NCBI RefSeq assembly: GCF_036345995.1
Contig: NZ_CP107796.1
Location: forward strand, 1,860,001-1,924,000
Direction of reading: 5' to 3'
Length of the DNA: 64,000 bases
Source of the DNA: Streptomyces sp. NBC_00557
GTDB lineage: Bacteria; Actinomycetota; Actinomycetes; Streptomycetales; Streptomycetaceae
Below, piece after piece: positions 35,123-44,217 of this stretch (the first letter of the stretch is position 1; every line of letters begins with the position of its first letter). Below the pieces are notes generated by a model that saw only the letters and a program-made list of their open reading frames with translations, had not been told where the DNA came from and searched no databases. The position numbers were made by a program, and so were the translations under genes.

Positions 35123-36580
35123 ATGACCATCACCACAGCGGATGTCCTCGTCATCGGCGGCGGCACCGGCGGGTACAGCACCGCCCTGCGCGCCGCCGCC
35201 CTCGGTCTCGACGTCGTCCTCGTCGAACGCGACAAGGTCGGCGGCACCTGTCTGCACCGCGGCTGCATCCCCAGCAAGGCGATGCTGCACGCCGCCGAGC
35301 TGGTCGACGGCATCGCCGAGGCGCGCGAGCGGTGGGGCGTGAAGGCCACGCTGGACTCGGTGGACTGGGCGGCGCTGGTGGCCACCCGGGACGACATCGT
35401 GGTGCGCAACCACAAGGGCGTCGAGGCGCATCTGGCGCACGCCGGTGTGCGGGTGGTCCGGGGCAGCGCCCGGCTGACGGGGCCGCGGACGGTACGCGTG
35501 GAGGAGGCCCCGGTGGATGCCGCGCCCGGCGTACGGCCGCAGTCCGCACCCGGCGCGCGGGAACTCACCGCCCGTCGCGGGATCGTGCTCGCCACCGGCT
35601 CGCGCCCGCGCACGCTCCCCGGCCTCACGCCCGACGGGCGGCGCGTGGTGACCAGCGACGACGCCCTGTTCGCGCCGGGCCTGCCGGCGTCCGTGCTGGT
35701 GCTGGGCGGCGGCGCGATCGGCGTGGAGTACGCCTCCTTCCACCGGTCGATGGGCGCCGAGGTCACCCTGGTCGAGGCCGCCGACCGGATCGTTCCGCTG
35801 GAGGACGCCGACGTGAGCCGGCATCTGACGCGCGGCCTGAAGAAACGCGGGATCGACGTGCGGGCGGGCGCCCGGCTGCTGGACGCGGAGGTGCTGGCGG
35901 ACGGCGTACGCGCGCGTGTGCGCACCGCGCGGGGAGAGGTGCGCACCGTCGAGGCGGAGCGGCTGCTGGTGGCCGTCGGCCGGGCGCCGGTCACCGAGGG
36001 CCTGGACCTGGCCGCGGCCGGCCTTACGGCGGACGCGCGGGGGTTCGTTGTACCGGCGGACTGGAACCGGCTGGAGACGGCCGTGCCGGGCGTGCACGTC
36101 GTCGGGGACCTGCTGCCGCCGCCGTCGCCCGGGCTCGCCCACGCCTCGTTCGCGGAGGGCCTGCTGGTCGCCGAGACGCTGGCCGGGCGGGTGCCGGCCC
36201 CGGTGGACTACGCGGCCGTGCCCCGGGTGACGTACTCCGCGCCGCAGACCGCCTCGGTGGGGCTGAGCGAGAGCGAGGCACGCGCGCGTGGGCGCGAGGT
36301 CGAGGTGAACACGATGCCGCTGACCGCCGTGGCCAAGGGCATGGTGCACGGTCAGGGCGGCATGGTGAAGGTCGTCGCCGAGGCCGGCGGCGGTCGGGTG
36401 CTCGGTGTGCACCTGGTCGGCCCGCACGTGTCGGAGATGATCGCCGAGAGCCAGCTGATCGTCGGCTGGGACGCCGAGCCCTCGGACGTGGCCCGGCACG
36501 TGCACGCGCACCCGACGCTGTCGGAGGCGGTGGGCGAGGTGTTCCTGACGCTCGCGGGACGCGGCCTGCACCAGCAGTGA
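35123..36580 (+). CDS. lpdA: dihydrolipoyl dehydrogenase
   Basis: 485 residues. The FAD-binding start is TADVLVIGGGTGGYSTALRA, the redox disulfide GGTCLHRGCIPSK (Cys about 43 and 48), the NAD loop VLVLGGGAIGVEYAS, and the C-terminal dimer domain ends HVHAHPTLSEAVGE with the catalytic His-Pro-Thr-x-x-E. It re-oxidises lipoyl groups of 2-oxoacid dehydrogenases or the glycine-cleavage H protein. It stands alone with a LysR regulator rather than beside E1/E2 genes, so its complex is unclear. An in-frame ATG 10 codons upstream exists but the start given is at the fold. Confidence 0.93.
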   Translation: MTITTADVLVIGGGTGGYSTALRAAALGLDVVLVERDKVGGTCLHRGCIPSKAMLHAAELVDGIAEARERWGVKATLDSVDWAALVATRDDIVVRNHKGVEAHLAHAGVRVVRGSARLTGPRTVRVEEAPVDAAPGVRPQSAPGARELTARRGIVLATGSRPRTLPGLTPDGRRVVTSDDALFAPGLPASVLVLGGGAIGVEYASFHRSMGAEVTLVEAADRIVPLEDADVSRHLTRGLKKRGIDVRAGARLLDAEVLADGVRARVRTARGEVRTVEAERLLVAVGRAPVTEGLDLAAAGLTADARGFVVPADWNRLETAVPGVHVVGDLLPPPSPGLAHASFAEGLLVAETLAGRVPAPVDYAAVPRVTYSAPQTASVGLSESEARARGREVEVNTMPLTAVAKGMVHGQGGMVKVVAEAGGGRVLGVHLVGPHVSEMIAESQLIVGWDAEPSDVARHVHAHPTLSEAVGEVFLTLAGRGLHQQ

Positions 36581-36716
36581 CCGCACGGCACGCACCGCCC
36601 GCGCAGCGCCCCGGGCCCTGTGCCCGAGCGCTCCCGGAGCCTCCCCTCCGCATGCTTGACAGTTCACCTCGAGCGTGCGGGACTGGGAGGGCGAAGCCGG
36701 GCGGAACAAGTCGGGG

Positions 36717-37967
36717 GTGAGTCTTCTGCCGGAGCTGCGCTACCCCACCGTTCCCGAACTGGTCGCCTCCGCTCAGGCGTTGGCCGCTCAGGAACCCGGG
36801 CTGTGCTCGCTCAGGCAGGTCGGCGTCTCCCGCGCGGGAAGGCCCCTGCACCTGCTGTCGGTGGGACATGCCCGGCGGGCGGTGTTCGTGGTCGCCGGCG
36901 CGCACGCCAACGAGCCGGCCGGCGGCTCCACCCTGCGGGTGCTGGCCGAACGCGTCCTCGCGGAGCGCGAGTTGCGCGCCGACACGTCCTGGCACTTCCT
37001 GCTGTGCGCGGATCCGGACGGCGCGAGCCTGCATGTGACACCGGCGCCGCGCAGCCTGCTCGACTACCACCTCGGCTTCTACCGGCCGACGGGCGCCGAG
37101 CAGCCGGAGTGGTCGCCGTCCGTGCTGCCGCCCGACCGGCTGCCGCCCGAGACCCGGACGCTGACCGGGGTGATCGACGAGCTGCGGCCCTACCTCCAGG
37201 TCACCCTGCACGGCACCGATCTCGGCGGCAGCTGGGTGCAGCTGACCAGGGACGTGCCCGGGCTCGCCGAGCCGTTCGCCAAGTCGGCCGCGCAGCTGCA
37301 CATCCCGGTGGAGACGGGCGCCTCCGACGCCGCCGGCTGGCCGGCCTCCGCCCCCGGTGTGCATGTCATGCCCGGCCCGGAGACGGGCGCCGCGTACCCG
37401 AGCATGCCGGACGACGCGCGGCACAGCACCTGGTACCACGCGCACCGGTACGGCGGTCTGACGGCCGTGGTGGAGGTGCCGATGTGGGCCAGCGACCTGG
37501 TCGACGACCCGGCGCCGCACCCGGCGCCGGCGGCGGCGATGCGGCGCCTGGCGAAGCGGCTGCTGCGGGACTCGAGGGAGGTGGAGCGGATCCTCGCCGA
37601 GGCGCTGCCCCGCCTCGACGGGGTGGACGGCCCGCTGCTGCGGGCGGCGCGCTGGGCGCTGGAGCTGGTCCCGGGGCTCGCCGAGGACTGGATCCACACG
37701 CCGCCCGCCGGGACGACGATGGCGTACGTCGGCAGTGTGGACGCCTTCGGACGGCGGCTGCCGCTGCGCGCGGCGGCGATGCTGCTGCGGGTGCTGCGGG
37801 AGGCGGACGACCGGGCGGCGCCCCGGCTGGAGCGGCTCGTGGCCGACTGGTGCGACGCCTTCGCGGAGCGCTTCCGGGCCCGCTGGGTGCCGCTGGAGCA
37901 CCAGGTGGAGCACCAGTCGCGGACGGTCCTGGTGGCCGCCCAGCAGGCCCGCGAGCGGGCGGTGTGA
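36717..37967 (+). CDS. M14 family zinc carboxypeptidase-like protein
   Basis: 416 residues from the GTG at 36717 (an in-frame GTG at 36675 would add 14). The zinc site is visible as VAGAHANEPAGGST (H-x-x-E) and, about 110 residues later, LQVTLHGTDLGGSWVQLT with the third ligand His. RAGRPLHLLSVGH opens the domain as in M14 enzymes. A helical C-terminal extension of about 150 residues follows the expected catalytic Glu (probably in TAVVEVPMW). No signal peptide is seen, so it is probably cytoplasmic, acting on a peptide, amide or cell-wall fragment. Substrate unknown. Confidence 0.82.
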   Translation: MSLLPELRYPTVPELVASAQALAAQEPGLCSLRQVGVSRAGRPLHLLSVGHARRAVFVVAGAHANEPAGGSTLRVLAERVLAERELRADTSWHFLLCADPDGASLHVTPAPRSLLDYHLGFYRPTGAEQPEWSPSVLPPDRLPPETRTLTGVIDELRPYLQVTLHGTDLGGSWVQLTRDVPGLAEPFAKSAAQLHIPVETGASDAAGWPASAPGVHVMPGPETGAAYPSMPDDARHSTWYHAHRYGGLTAVVEVPMWASDLVDDPAPHPAPAAAMRRLAKRLLRDSREVERILAEALPRLDGVDGPLLRAARWALELVPGLAEDWIHTPPAGTTMAYVGSVDAFGRRLPLRAAAMLLRVLREADDRAAPRLERLVADWCDAFAERFRARWVPLEHQVEHQSRTVLVAAQQARERAV

Positions 37968-37986
37968 GCGGCGTGGACCCACACCA

Positions 37987-38058
37987 CCCGCCCGGCACGC
38001 CGTCCCCGCCCGGCACGCCGTCCCCGCCCGGCACACCGTCGCCGCCCGGTCGGCCGTC
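37987..38058. repeat. four tandem copies of an 18-bp unit
   Basis: CCCGCCCGGCACGCCGTC is present twice exactly (37987-38004, 38005-38022), then once with one change (38023-38040) and once diverged (38041-38058). It lies between the convergent M14 peptidase and SSI-type genes. It is in neither gene as called; a frame on the plus strand would read P-P-G-T-P-S repeats. Confidence 0.8.
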
Positions 38059-38063
38059 AGCCG

Positions 38064-38477
38064 TCAGCCGTCCAGCTCGAACACCGCCCCCGTGCGCGCC
38101 TCCATGGTGCACGTGTTGGCGTAGGTCTCCTGGAAGTCGACCGGCCGGCCGTTCCAGCGGCCGTACGCGCGGGCGGTCACCGGGGCGTAGATCATCGGAC
38201 AGAAGACGTGCTTGGGCGGGATGCGGCCGATGTCTCCGCCCGCGGCGGCGAGTTCGGCGCAGGCCTCTTCCGAGTGGGCGTCGCGCCGGGGCAGCCCGCA
38301 CAGCAGGAGGGCGTGGCGGGTGGCGCCCCTGCCCGCTTCGGCCCGGGTGACGGTGAGGTAGAGCCAGTTGCCGTGTCCGTGGGCGCGGGTGGCCGCGGCG
38401 GCCGGGCCCGCGGCGAGGAGCCCGGCGGCCGCCAGCAGGGCCCCGCCCGCCGCCGCCGCTCTGGTGAGATACGTCAT
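38064..38477 (-). CDS. SSI-type (subtilisin inhibitor-like) secreted protease inhibitor
   Basis: 137 residues with a signal peptide of about 29 (MTYLTRAAAAGGALLAAAGLL and an AAAATRA cleavage zone). The mature domain matches Streptomyces subtilisin inhibitor: LYLTVTRAEAG, a Cys pair (HALLLCG and EEACAELAAAGGD), the reactive-site loop VFCPMIYAPVTA and the C-terminal NTCTMEARTGAVFEL. In SSI the CPM-V/I bond is the scissile site, so P1 is Met, which suits subtilisin-like or chymotrypsin-like targets. Secreted, typically abundant. CAAGGGGG precedes the ATG. It may control the hydrolases of the colony. Confidence 0.88.
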   Translation of the reverse strand: MTYLTRAAAAGGALLAAAGLLAAGPAAAATRAHGHGNWLYLTVTRAEAGRGATRHALLLCGLPRRDAHSEEACAELAAAGGDIGRIPPKHVFCPMIYAPVTARAYGRWNGRPVDFQETYANTCTMEARTGAVFELDG

Positions 38478-38576
38478 GCCCCCTTGCATCGGCACACCGG
38501 CCGGTGTTCCGCAGTGCGGCTCACCCGATCGGGACGGCACGCGCGCGTGCGTTCGAACAGCGCCGGCCGGCGCCGG

Positions 38577-39128
38577 TCAGCTCGCGGCGAGCCGGTACGC
38601 CACCCGGCCGAAGGCGACCTGGTCGCCCTCGCGGACCACGACCGAGCCGATCACCCGGCGGCCGTTGACGGTGGTGCCGTTGGTGGAGCCGAGGTCCCTG
38701 AGGACCCACACACCGCCCTGCCGGCGCAGCTCCGCGTGCACGCGGGAGACCGTCTCGTGGTTCAGGCGCAGCCCGTTGGCCGGGTCGCGGCCGATGCGCA
38801 GCGGGTGGGTGTGCGCGGGGTGCGGCAGCAGCAGCTTGGGCAGCCGCTCGGCCTGCCAGGCCCGGCGCAGCCGTACGGTGAACCCGGAGACGGCCTCGAC
38901 GGTGCCGAGGACCGCGCGGGAGAAACGGTTCTCGCGGGGCAGGTCGGCGACGAGGGCGGCCAGTTCGTCGGCGCGGCGGGCGGCCAGCGCCAGCTCCATG
39001 CGGCGCACGAACGTGTCGTGCGAGAGCCGGCCCATGGCGACGCCGTCCCGCAGCACCCGCAGCGCCTTGTCCCGTTCCGCGTCCGACAGCCGCGCGGGGT
39101 ACGTGGAGAACTCGAAGGACGACGTCAC
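38577..39128 (-). CDS. DUF1707-FHA domain protein
   Basis: 183 residues. An N-terminal DUF1707 domain (about 12-65; YPARLSDAERDKALRVLRDG and LSHDTFVRRMELALAARRADEL) is joined to a C-terminal FHA domain (about 105-180) with the conserved phosphothreonine-binding landmarks LRIGRDPANGLRL, VSRVHAEL and DLGSTNGTTVNG. FHA domains bind phosphothreonine peptides, so it probably responds to a Ser/Thr kinase; no kinase is adjacent. The GTG start was chosen at VTSSFEF. It diverges from treZ. Confidence 0.9.
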   Translation of the reverse strand: MTSSFEFSTYPARLSDAERDKALRVLRDGVAMGRLSHDTFVRRMELALAARRADELAALVADLPRENRFSRAVLGTVEAVSGFTVRLRRAWQAERLPKLLLPHPAHTHPLRIGRDPANGLRLNHETVSRVHAELRRQGGVWVLRDLGSTNGTTVNGRRVIGSVVVREGDQVAFGRVAYRLAAS

Positions 39129-39319
39129 GCTGGTGATTGTCGGGCAGTGGACCCCGGGTGTCCAGAAAACGGGGAATCGGCGCCGGTCTGCGGGTACTTC
39201 CACGACACCCGGCGGGAAAGGACGGATTCGACGCCTGATTGATCGTTCCGGCGGGCACGATGGGGACGCGGGACATCACGGTGAGCAGGCGAGAGATCAC
39301 AGACGAAGGGGAACCGTCC

Positions 39320-41065
39320 GTGCAGTTCGAGGTGTGGGCACCGCAGGCAGACCGAGTGACGCTCCATTGCGAGGGCGGCGCGCGCGCGTTGGCGCGCGAT
39401 CCCGAGCGCGCCGGCTGGTGGACGGGGGAGGCGGAGGCCGCGGACGGCACCCGGTACGGATTCGCGCTGGACGACGGTCCCGTGCTGCCCGATCCGCGCT
39501 CGCGCCGCCAGCCGGACGGCCCGGACGGGCTGAGCGCGGTGCTGGACCACGGACGGTACGCGTGGCGGGTGCCGTGGGCGGGGCGCGGGCTGCCGGGCGC
39601 GGTGCTGTACGAGCTGCACGTGGGCACGTACACCCCCGAGGGCACTTTGGACGCGGCCGCGGCCCGTCTGGAGCACCTGGCGGAACTGGGCGTCACGCAC
39701 GTGGAGTTGATGCCGCTGTGCCCGTTCCCCGGGCGGCACGGCTGGGGGTACGAGGGGGTGTCGCTGTGGGCGGTGCACGAGCCGTACGGCGGCCCCGAGG
39801 CGCTGAAGCGTTTCGTCGACCGGGCGCACGAACTGGGGCTCGGGGTGGTCCTGGACGTCGTCCACAACCATCTGGGGCCTTCCGGCAACTATCTGCCGCG
39901 GTTCGGGCCGTACTTCACCGACACCCACACCACGCCCTGGGGTTCGGCGGTGAACCTGGACGCGCCCGGCTCGGACGAGGTGCGCGCGTTCCTCGTCGGC
40001 AGCGCGCTGGCGTGGCTGCGGGACTACCGGATCGACGGCCTGCGCCTGGACGCGGTGCACGCGCTGTACGACACGCGCGCGGTGCACTACCTGGAGGAGC
40101 TGTCCGCGGCGGTGGACGGCCTCGCCGGGGAGCTGGGGCGCCCGCTGTTCCTGATCGCCGAGTCGGACCTCAACAACCCCCGGTTCATCACCCCGCGCGC
40201 GGAGTCCGGCCTCGGGCTGCACGCGCAGTGGAACGACGACTTCCACCACGCCCTGCACACCGCGCTGACGGGCGAGTCGCAGGGCTACTACGCCGACTTC
40301 GCGCGGGCGCCGTTCGCCGCGCTCGCCAAGACCCTGACCGGCGGCTACTTCCACGACGGCACCTACTCCAGCTTCCGCGGGCGGCACCACGGCCGGCCCC
40401 TGGACCGCGCGCGGGTGGCCGGGCACCGGCTGGTCGGCTACGGCCAGACCCACGACCAGGTCGGCAACCGCGCCCAGGGCGACCGGCTCTCCGCCCTCCT
40501 CTCCCCCGGCCTGCTGGCCTGCGCGGCCGCGCTGACGCTGACCTCGCCGTTCACGCCGATGCTGTTCATGGGCGAGGAGTGGGCGGCGGGCACGCCCTGG
40601 CAGTTCTTCACCGACCACACCGATCCCGAGCTGGCCGAGGCGGTACGGCAGGGGCGGCGGCGGGAGTTCGCGGCGCACGGCTGGGCCGAGGAGGAGGTAC
40701 CGGACCCGCAGGACCCGGCGACCCGCGAGCGGTCCTGCCTGGACTGGTCGGAGCCGCAGCGCGAGCCTCACGCGCGCGTGCTGGACTGGTACCGCAGGCT
40801 GATCGCGCTGCGCCGCGAGCAGCCGGACCTCACCGATCCGGACCTGGCCGACACCAAGGTGGCGTACGACGAGAACGCCCGCTGGCTGGCCTTCCGGCGC
40901 GGTGACGTGTGCGTGGCGGTGAACCTGGGCAAGGCGCCGGCGTCCATCCCGCTCGGCACCCGTCCCGCGGAGGTCCTGGCGGCGTGGGAGCCGGTGGCGA
41001 CGCCGGACGAGAACGGCCTGCTCCAGGTGCCCGCGGAGTCCTGCGTGGTGCTGGCGCAGCCCTGA
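39320..41065 (+). CDS. treZ: malto-oligosyltrehalose trehalohydrolase
   Basis: 581 residues. It cleaves trehalose from maltooligosyl-trehalose made by TreY. An N-terminal CBM48-like domain (VQFEVWAPQADRVTLH) precedes the GH13 barrel: LGVVLDVVHNHLGPSG, IDGLRLDAVHALYD (nucleophile Asp), LFLIAESDLNN (acid Glu) and GYGQTHDQVGNRAQGDRL. MLFMGEEWAAGTPWQFFTDH is the typical TreZ late motif. GTG start chosen because the domain begins right there; an upstream TTG-type extension of 20 codons is possible. Convergent with a phosphotransferase-fold gene. Confidence 0.95.
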   Translation: MQFEVWAPQADRVTLHCEGGARALARDPERAGWWTGEAEAADGTRYGFALDDGPVLPDPRSRRQPDGPDGLSAVLDHGRYAWRVPWAGRGLPGAVLYELHVGTYTPEGTLDAAAARLEHLAELGVTHVELMPLCPFPGRHGWGYEGVSLWAVHEPYGGPEALKRFVDRAHELGLGVVLDVVHNHLGPSGNYLPRFGPYFTDTHTTPWGSAVNLDAPGSDEVRAFLVGSALAWLRDYRIDGLRLDAVHALYDTRAVHYLEELSAAVDGLAGELGRPLFLIAESDLNNPRFITPRAESGLGLHAQWNDDFHHALHTALTGESQGYYADFARAPFAALAKTLTGGYFHDGTYSSFRGRHHGRPLDRARVAGHRLVGYGQTHDQVGNRAQGDRLSALLSPGLLACAAALTLTSPFTPMLFMGEEWAAGTPWQFFTDHTDPELAEAVRQGRRREFAAHGWAEEEVPDPQDPATRERSCLDWSEPQREPHARVLDWYRRLIALRREQPDLTDPDLADTKVAYDENARWLAFRRGDVCVAVNLGKAPASIPLGTRPAEVLAAWEPVATPDENGLLQVPAESCVVLAQP

Positions 41066-41080
41066 GACCGCGCGGTCCCC

Positions 41081-41130
41081 GGCGCCGGCGGGCTACGGCT
41101 CCGGTCCTCGGCGCCGACGGGCTACGGCTC
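41081..41130. repeat. 21-bp near-perfect direct repeat in the treZ 3' region
   Basis: GGCGCCGGCGGGCTACGGCT at 41081 recurs at 41110 with one change. The second copy contains the stop codon of the minus-strand gene, and the first would give a second stop 29 bp on. It is probably a small tandem duplication. Confidence 0.6.
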
Positions 41131-42054
41131 GGTTCCGTCCTCCTTGAAGTCGGACAGCCGCTCCAGCAGGATCGGCTCCCAGGCGCGCCGCAGTTGCGTC
41201 CGCAGCAGGACCGGGGAGCCGCCCCCACGCCCCTCCAGGTGGTCGGCGAGGCGGATGACGGCGTCGCAGCGGGCCAGCCACAGGCCGCGCAGGCAGGGGC
41301 GGGCGCCGTAGCCGGCGAGGGTGGCGGCGCGGACGGCCGCGGGCGAGCCGACGGCGACGGCCAGCCCGGCGATGTCCTCGGCCGGGTCGCCGAGGGCCGC
41401 CTGGGTCCACTCGAGGATGCCGCGCACCCGCCCGTCGGCGCTGACCACCACGTGCTCGCCGGTCAGGCCGTGGTGGGTGAGGACGGCGGTGCCGGGCTGC
41501 GCGGCGAGCTGGGCCGCGCCCGCCGGGGGCAGCTGGAGCAGCCGGGCGGCGTCGAACTCGTCGGCGGCGGCGAGCCGTTCGGCCGCATGCACGGCCATGC
41601 GGCGCAGCGCCTCCAGGGAGCGCGGCGCGGTGCGCGGCACGCCGAGCGCCTCCGCCTGCCGTGCGGGCACCGCGCGCAGCCCCTGCAGCAGCCCGGCGAG
41701 GTCGGCCTCGCCGACTGCGGAGACGTCGTGCTCGTCGGCCGTGCCGCCGGGCACCTTGGTGTCGAGGGTGCAGGCGAGTCCGGGCGCCCACTCGCCGTGG
41801 GCGACGCTGACGGGGACGGTGACGGGGACGTGCGGGCGGACCAGGTCGCGCACCCGCAGCTCCCGGCGGCGCGCCACCGAGGCCTCGCGGTCGGGCGCGA
41901 GGCGCAGCACATGGCGGGTGCCGACCCACCAGGTGTACGCGCGGTCCTCGGTCACGGGCCGCACGTCCGGTCCCTTGGTGCCGTCGCCGTCCTTGAGCAG
42001 CGAGCGGACCAGTCTGCGGACGCTGTCCGCGGTGGGTGTCGGTGCCTGGGTCAT
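41122..42054 (-). CDS. phosphotransferase-fold protein without kinase catalytic residues
   Basis: 310 residues with an aminoglycoside-phosphotransferase (APH/CHK) layout: an N-lobe with YTWWVGTRHVLRLAPD, a linker, and a C-lobe. The Brenner loop reads THHGLTGEHVVV (about 193-204), so the catalytic Asp is replaced by Gly 196 and the Asn by His 201; the metal Asp is Glu 215 in ILEWTQAALGDPAED. The GDPAED part that supports the fold is kept. It therefore probably does not phosphorylate and may bind a ligand or partner, or use altered chemistry. It is convergent with treZ and followed by the M24 gene on the same strand (51 bp). Confidence 0.75.
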   Translation of the reverse strand: MTQAPTPTADSVRRLVRSLLKDGDGTKGPDVRPVTEDRAYTWWVGTRHVLRLAPDREASVARRRELRVRDLVRPHVPVTVPVSVAHGEWAPGLACTLDTKVPGGTADEHDVSAVGEADLAGLLQGLRAVPARQAEALGVPRTAPRSLEALRRMAVHAAERLAAADEFDAARLLQLPPAGAAQLAAQPGTAVLTHHGLTGEHVVVSADGRVRGILEWTQAALGDPAEDIAGLAVAVGSPAAVRAATLAGYGARPCLRGLWLARCDAVIRLADHLEGRGGGSPVLLRTQLRRAWEPILLERLSDFKEDGTEP

Positions 42055-42105
42055 GGATCGCGGGTCGCCGTTCCGGGTGTCGTCGAGGGGTGTCTCCTGG
42101 GCCTC

Positions 42106-43233
42106 TCAGTCCACTATGACCATCTCACGGGTGGTGTTGTTCAAACGGCGGACGCCGTCCTCGGTCACCGTGACGATGTCCTCGATGCGCACCCCGAAGC
42201 GGCCGGGCAGATAGACGCCGGGCTCGACGGAGAAGCACATGCCGGGCACGAGGGGCTGCTCCTCGCCCTCGATCATGTACGGCGGTTCGTGCGTGGTGAC
42301 GCCGATGCCGTGCCCGGTGCGGTGGATGAAGTACTCGCCGTACCCGGCGTCGGTGATCACCGCGCGGGCGGCGCGGTCCACCTCCTGGCAGGCGGCCCCG
42401 GGCCGTACGGCCTGGCAGCCCTGCTCCTGGGCCTCGCGGACGATGTCGTGCACCCGGCGCTCCTCCTCGCTGGGCTCGCCCACGTGCACGGTGCGGGTGG
42501 TGTCGGAGCCGTAGCCGTCCATCAGGCCGCCGAAGTCCAGGACGACCATGTCGCCGCGCCGGATGACCCGGTCGCCGACCTCGTGGTGCGGGTTGGCTCC
42601 GTTGGGGCCGGAGCCGACGATGGTGAAGTCGACCTGCTCGTGGCCGAAGCGGCGCAGCAGGCCGGCGAGGTCGTGGCCGACGTCGGACTCGCGGCGGCCG
42701 GCGAAGGGAACTTTGCGGATCTCCTCGAACGTGGCGTCGGCGGCCGCTCCGGCGGCGGCGAGGAGTTCCAGTTCCGCGGCGTCCTTGACGGCGCGCAGCA
42801 TCGGGAGGGCGTCGGTGAGAGCGGCGTAGGAGGTGTCCGGCAGGGCCCGCTGGAGGCCCAGCAGGTGCATGGCCCAGGTGTTGTCGCTGATGCCGAAGCG
42901 GCCGTGGCCGTCGAGGAGGCCGGCGGTGACGGCGTAGGGATCCGTGCCGTCGGTCCAGTCGCGCAGGGTGAGCGCGGACGCGCCGGTGGCGTGCTCGGCG
43001 TCCGGCGCCTCCAGGGTCGGCACGACGAGCACGGGGTCCTGGCCGGGCGTGAGCACGAGCAGGGTGAGCCGTTCGGTGACGGCGGTGGGCGTGTAGCCGG
43101 TGAGCCAGACCATGTCCGGCCCCGGCGCCACGAGCAGCCCCGCGAGACCGGCGTCGGCCGCGGAGCGCGCGGCACGCTCCATGCGGGCCCTGTAGTCGGC
43201 GGCGGTGAAGGTCGCGGGCGTGCTACCGGTCAT
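42106..43233 (-). CDS. M24 family aminopeptidase (Xaa-Pro type)
   Basis: 375 residues. An N-terminal creatinase-like domain (to about 140) precedes the pita-bread metal domain. The five dimetal ligands are recognisable: VVLDFGGLMDGYGSDTTRT gives both Asp, HRTGHGIG the His, FSVEPGVYL one Glu and GVRIEDIVTV the last. It should release N-terminal residues before proline or hydrolyse a similar peptide. GGAGG precedes the ATG. It lies 51 bp from the gene at 41122-42054 and could be cotranscribed with it. Confidence 0.92.
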   Translation of the reverse strand: MTGSTPATFTAADYRARMERAARSAADAGLAGLLVAPGPDMVWLTGYTPTAVTERLTLLVLTPGQDPVLVVPTLEAPDAEHATGASALTLRDWTDGTDPYAVTAGLLDGHGRFGISDNTWAMHLLGLQRALPDTSYAALTDALPMLRAVKDAAELELLAAAGAAADATFEEIRKVPFAGRRESDVGHDLAGLLRRFGHEQVDFTIVGSGPNGANPHHEVGDRVIRRGDMVVLDFGGLMDGYGSDTTRTVHVGEPSEEERRVHDIVREAQEQGCQAVRPGAACQEVDRAARAVITDAGYGEYFIHRTGHGIGVTTHEPPYMIEGEEQPLVPGMCFSVEPGVYLPGRFGVRIEDIVTVTEDGVRRLNNTTREMVIVD

Positions 43234-43456
43234 CCGGGCCTCCGGGTGCGGGTGGGGAAACGGGCGTCGGCGTCTCGGGCAGCATCCTGCCCGGCCGGAC
43301 AGGGTCGCGCGAGCCGGTCGCCGCTGCTCCCCGCGGGGCGCGGTCGGCTCGGAAGGGACTCGGCATGGGGCCATCATGGCGTGCAGGGCCCACGGTGACC
43401 AGCGGGTTTCCCGGGGTGACCGAGAACGTGTGGGGCGGCGGCCGGCGCCGGTCCGC

Positions 43457-44035
43457 TCAGGTCACCACGCCCGGGGAAACCGTCAACTGCTGGTAGCGCC
43501 CGCTGCTGTGACGCACGGTGAGGAGCACCTGCCGGCCGGGCCGGGCACCGGCGACGGCGCGGGCGAGGTCGGCCGCGCCGTCGACGCGGGCGGAGCCGAA
43601 CCGCAGCACGACGTCGCCGCGGACCAGGCCGGCCGTATAGCCGGGTCCGGGCACGTGCACGCCCACGACCAGCGCGCCCGCCTTCTCGGCGTCGACGGCC
43701 TCGACGCCCAGGGTGGCCCCGGGCGCGGCGGCCGGGGCGGGGCCCGGGCCGGCGGCGGGGGCGGTGGGCGCGGCCCGGTCCGGGGGTGCGGCCGGCGGGG
43801 CCTGGTGCCGCAGCTCGGCGAGCCTGCTCAGGCCGATCACCGTGGCGCCGACCGTGCCGATGCCGACGCCGGCCAGCACCAGCAGGGTGCCGGTGCACAC
43901 GCCGAGGATCAGCGCCCGCAGCCGCCGCGCGCGACGCGGCTCGGCGTGCGGGCGGTGCGGCGCGCCGGGCGCGGGGCCGCTCTCCCGCGGGTCCTGCCCG
44001 GGCATCGCCTTGGGACGCAATGCTGTGTATTCCAT
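43457..44035 (-). CDS. PDZ domain membrane protein
   Basis: 192 residues. A cytoplasmic N-terminus of about 40 residues, one transmembrane helix (about 40-66; LILGVCTGTLLVLAGVGIGTV), a Pro/Ala-rich linker (70-105) and a PDZ domain (about 108-190) with GATLGVEAVDAEKAGALVVGVHVPG and LVRGDVVLRFG, the usual carboxylate-binding and hydrophobic-core strands. It resembles the PDZ part of HtrA/DegP but has no protease domain. The peptide ligand or partner is unknown; a protease elsewhere may use it as an adaptor. Confidence 0.85.
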   Translation of the reverse strand: MEYTALRPKAMPGQDPRESGPAPGAPHRPHAEPRRARRLRALILGVCTGTLLVLAGVGIGTVGATVIGLSRLAELRHQAPPAAPPDRAAPTAPAAGPGPAPAAAPGATLGVEAVDAEKAGALVVGVHVPGPGYTAGLVRGDVVLRFGSARVDGAADLARAVAGARPGRQVLLTVRHSSGRYQQLTVSPGVVT

Positions 44036-44217
44036 GGTTCGCTCGCCTCCGGCTGATGCTCTACCCGGGGCGCCGGCCCGCGACGATACACGAACGAGTG
44101 AGACTGGCCGAAGGCCGACGGAGGGTAGTCATGGCAGGCGGGGGCGGGCGTGCGGGCGCCGGCGCGGGCCCGGGGCCGGGTCGGCGGCGGGCCGGCTCGC
44201 CCGGCCGGGGTGACGTC

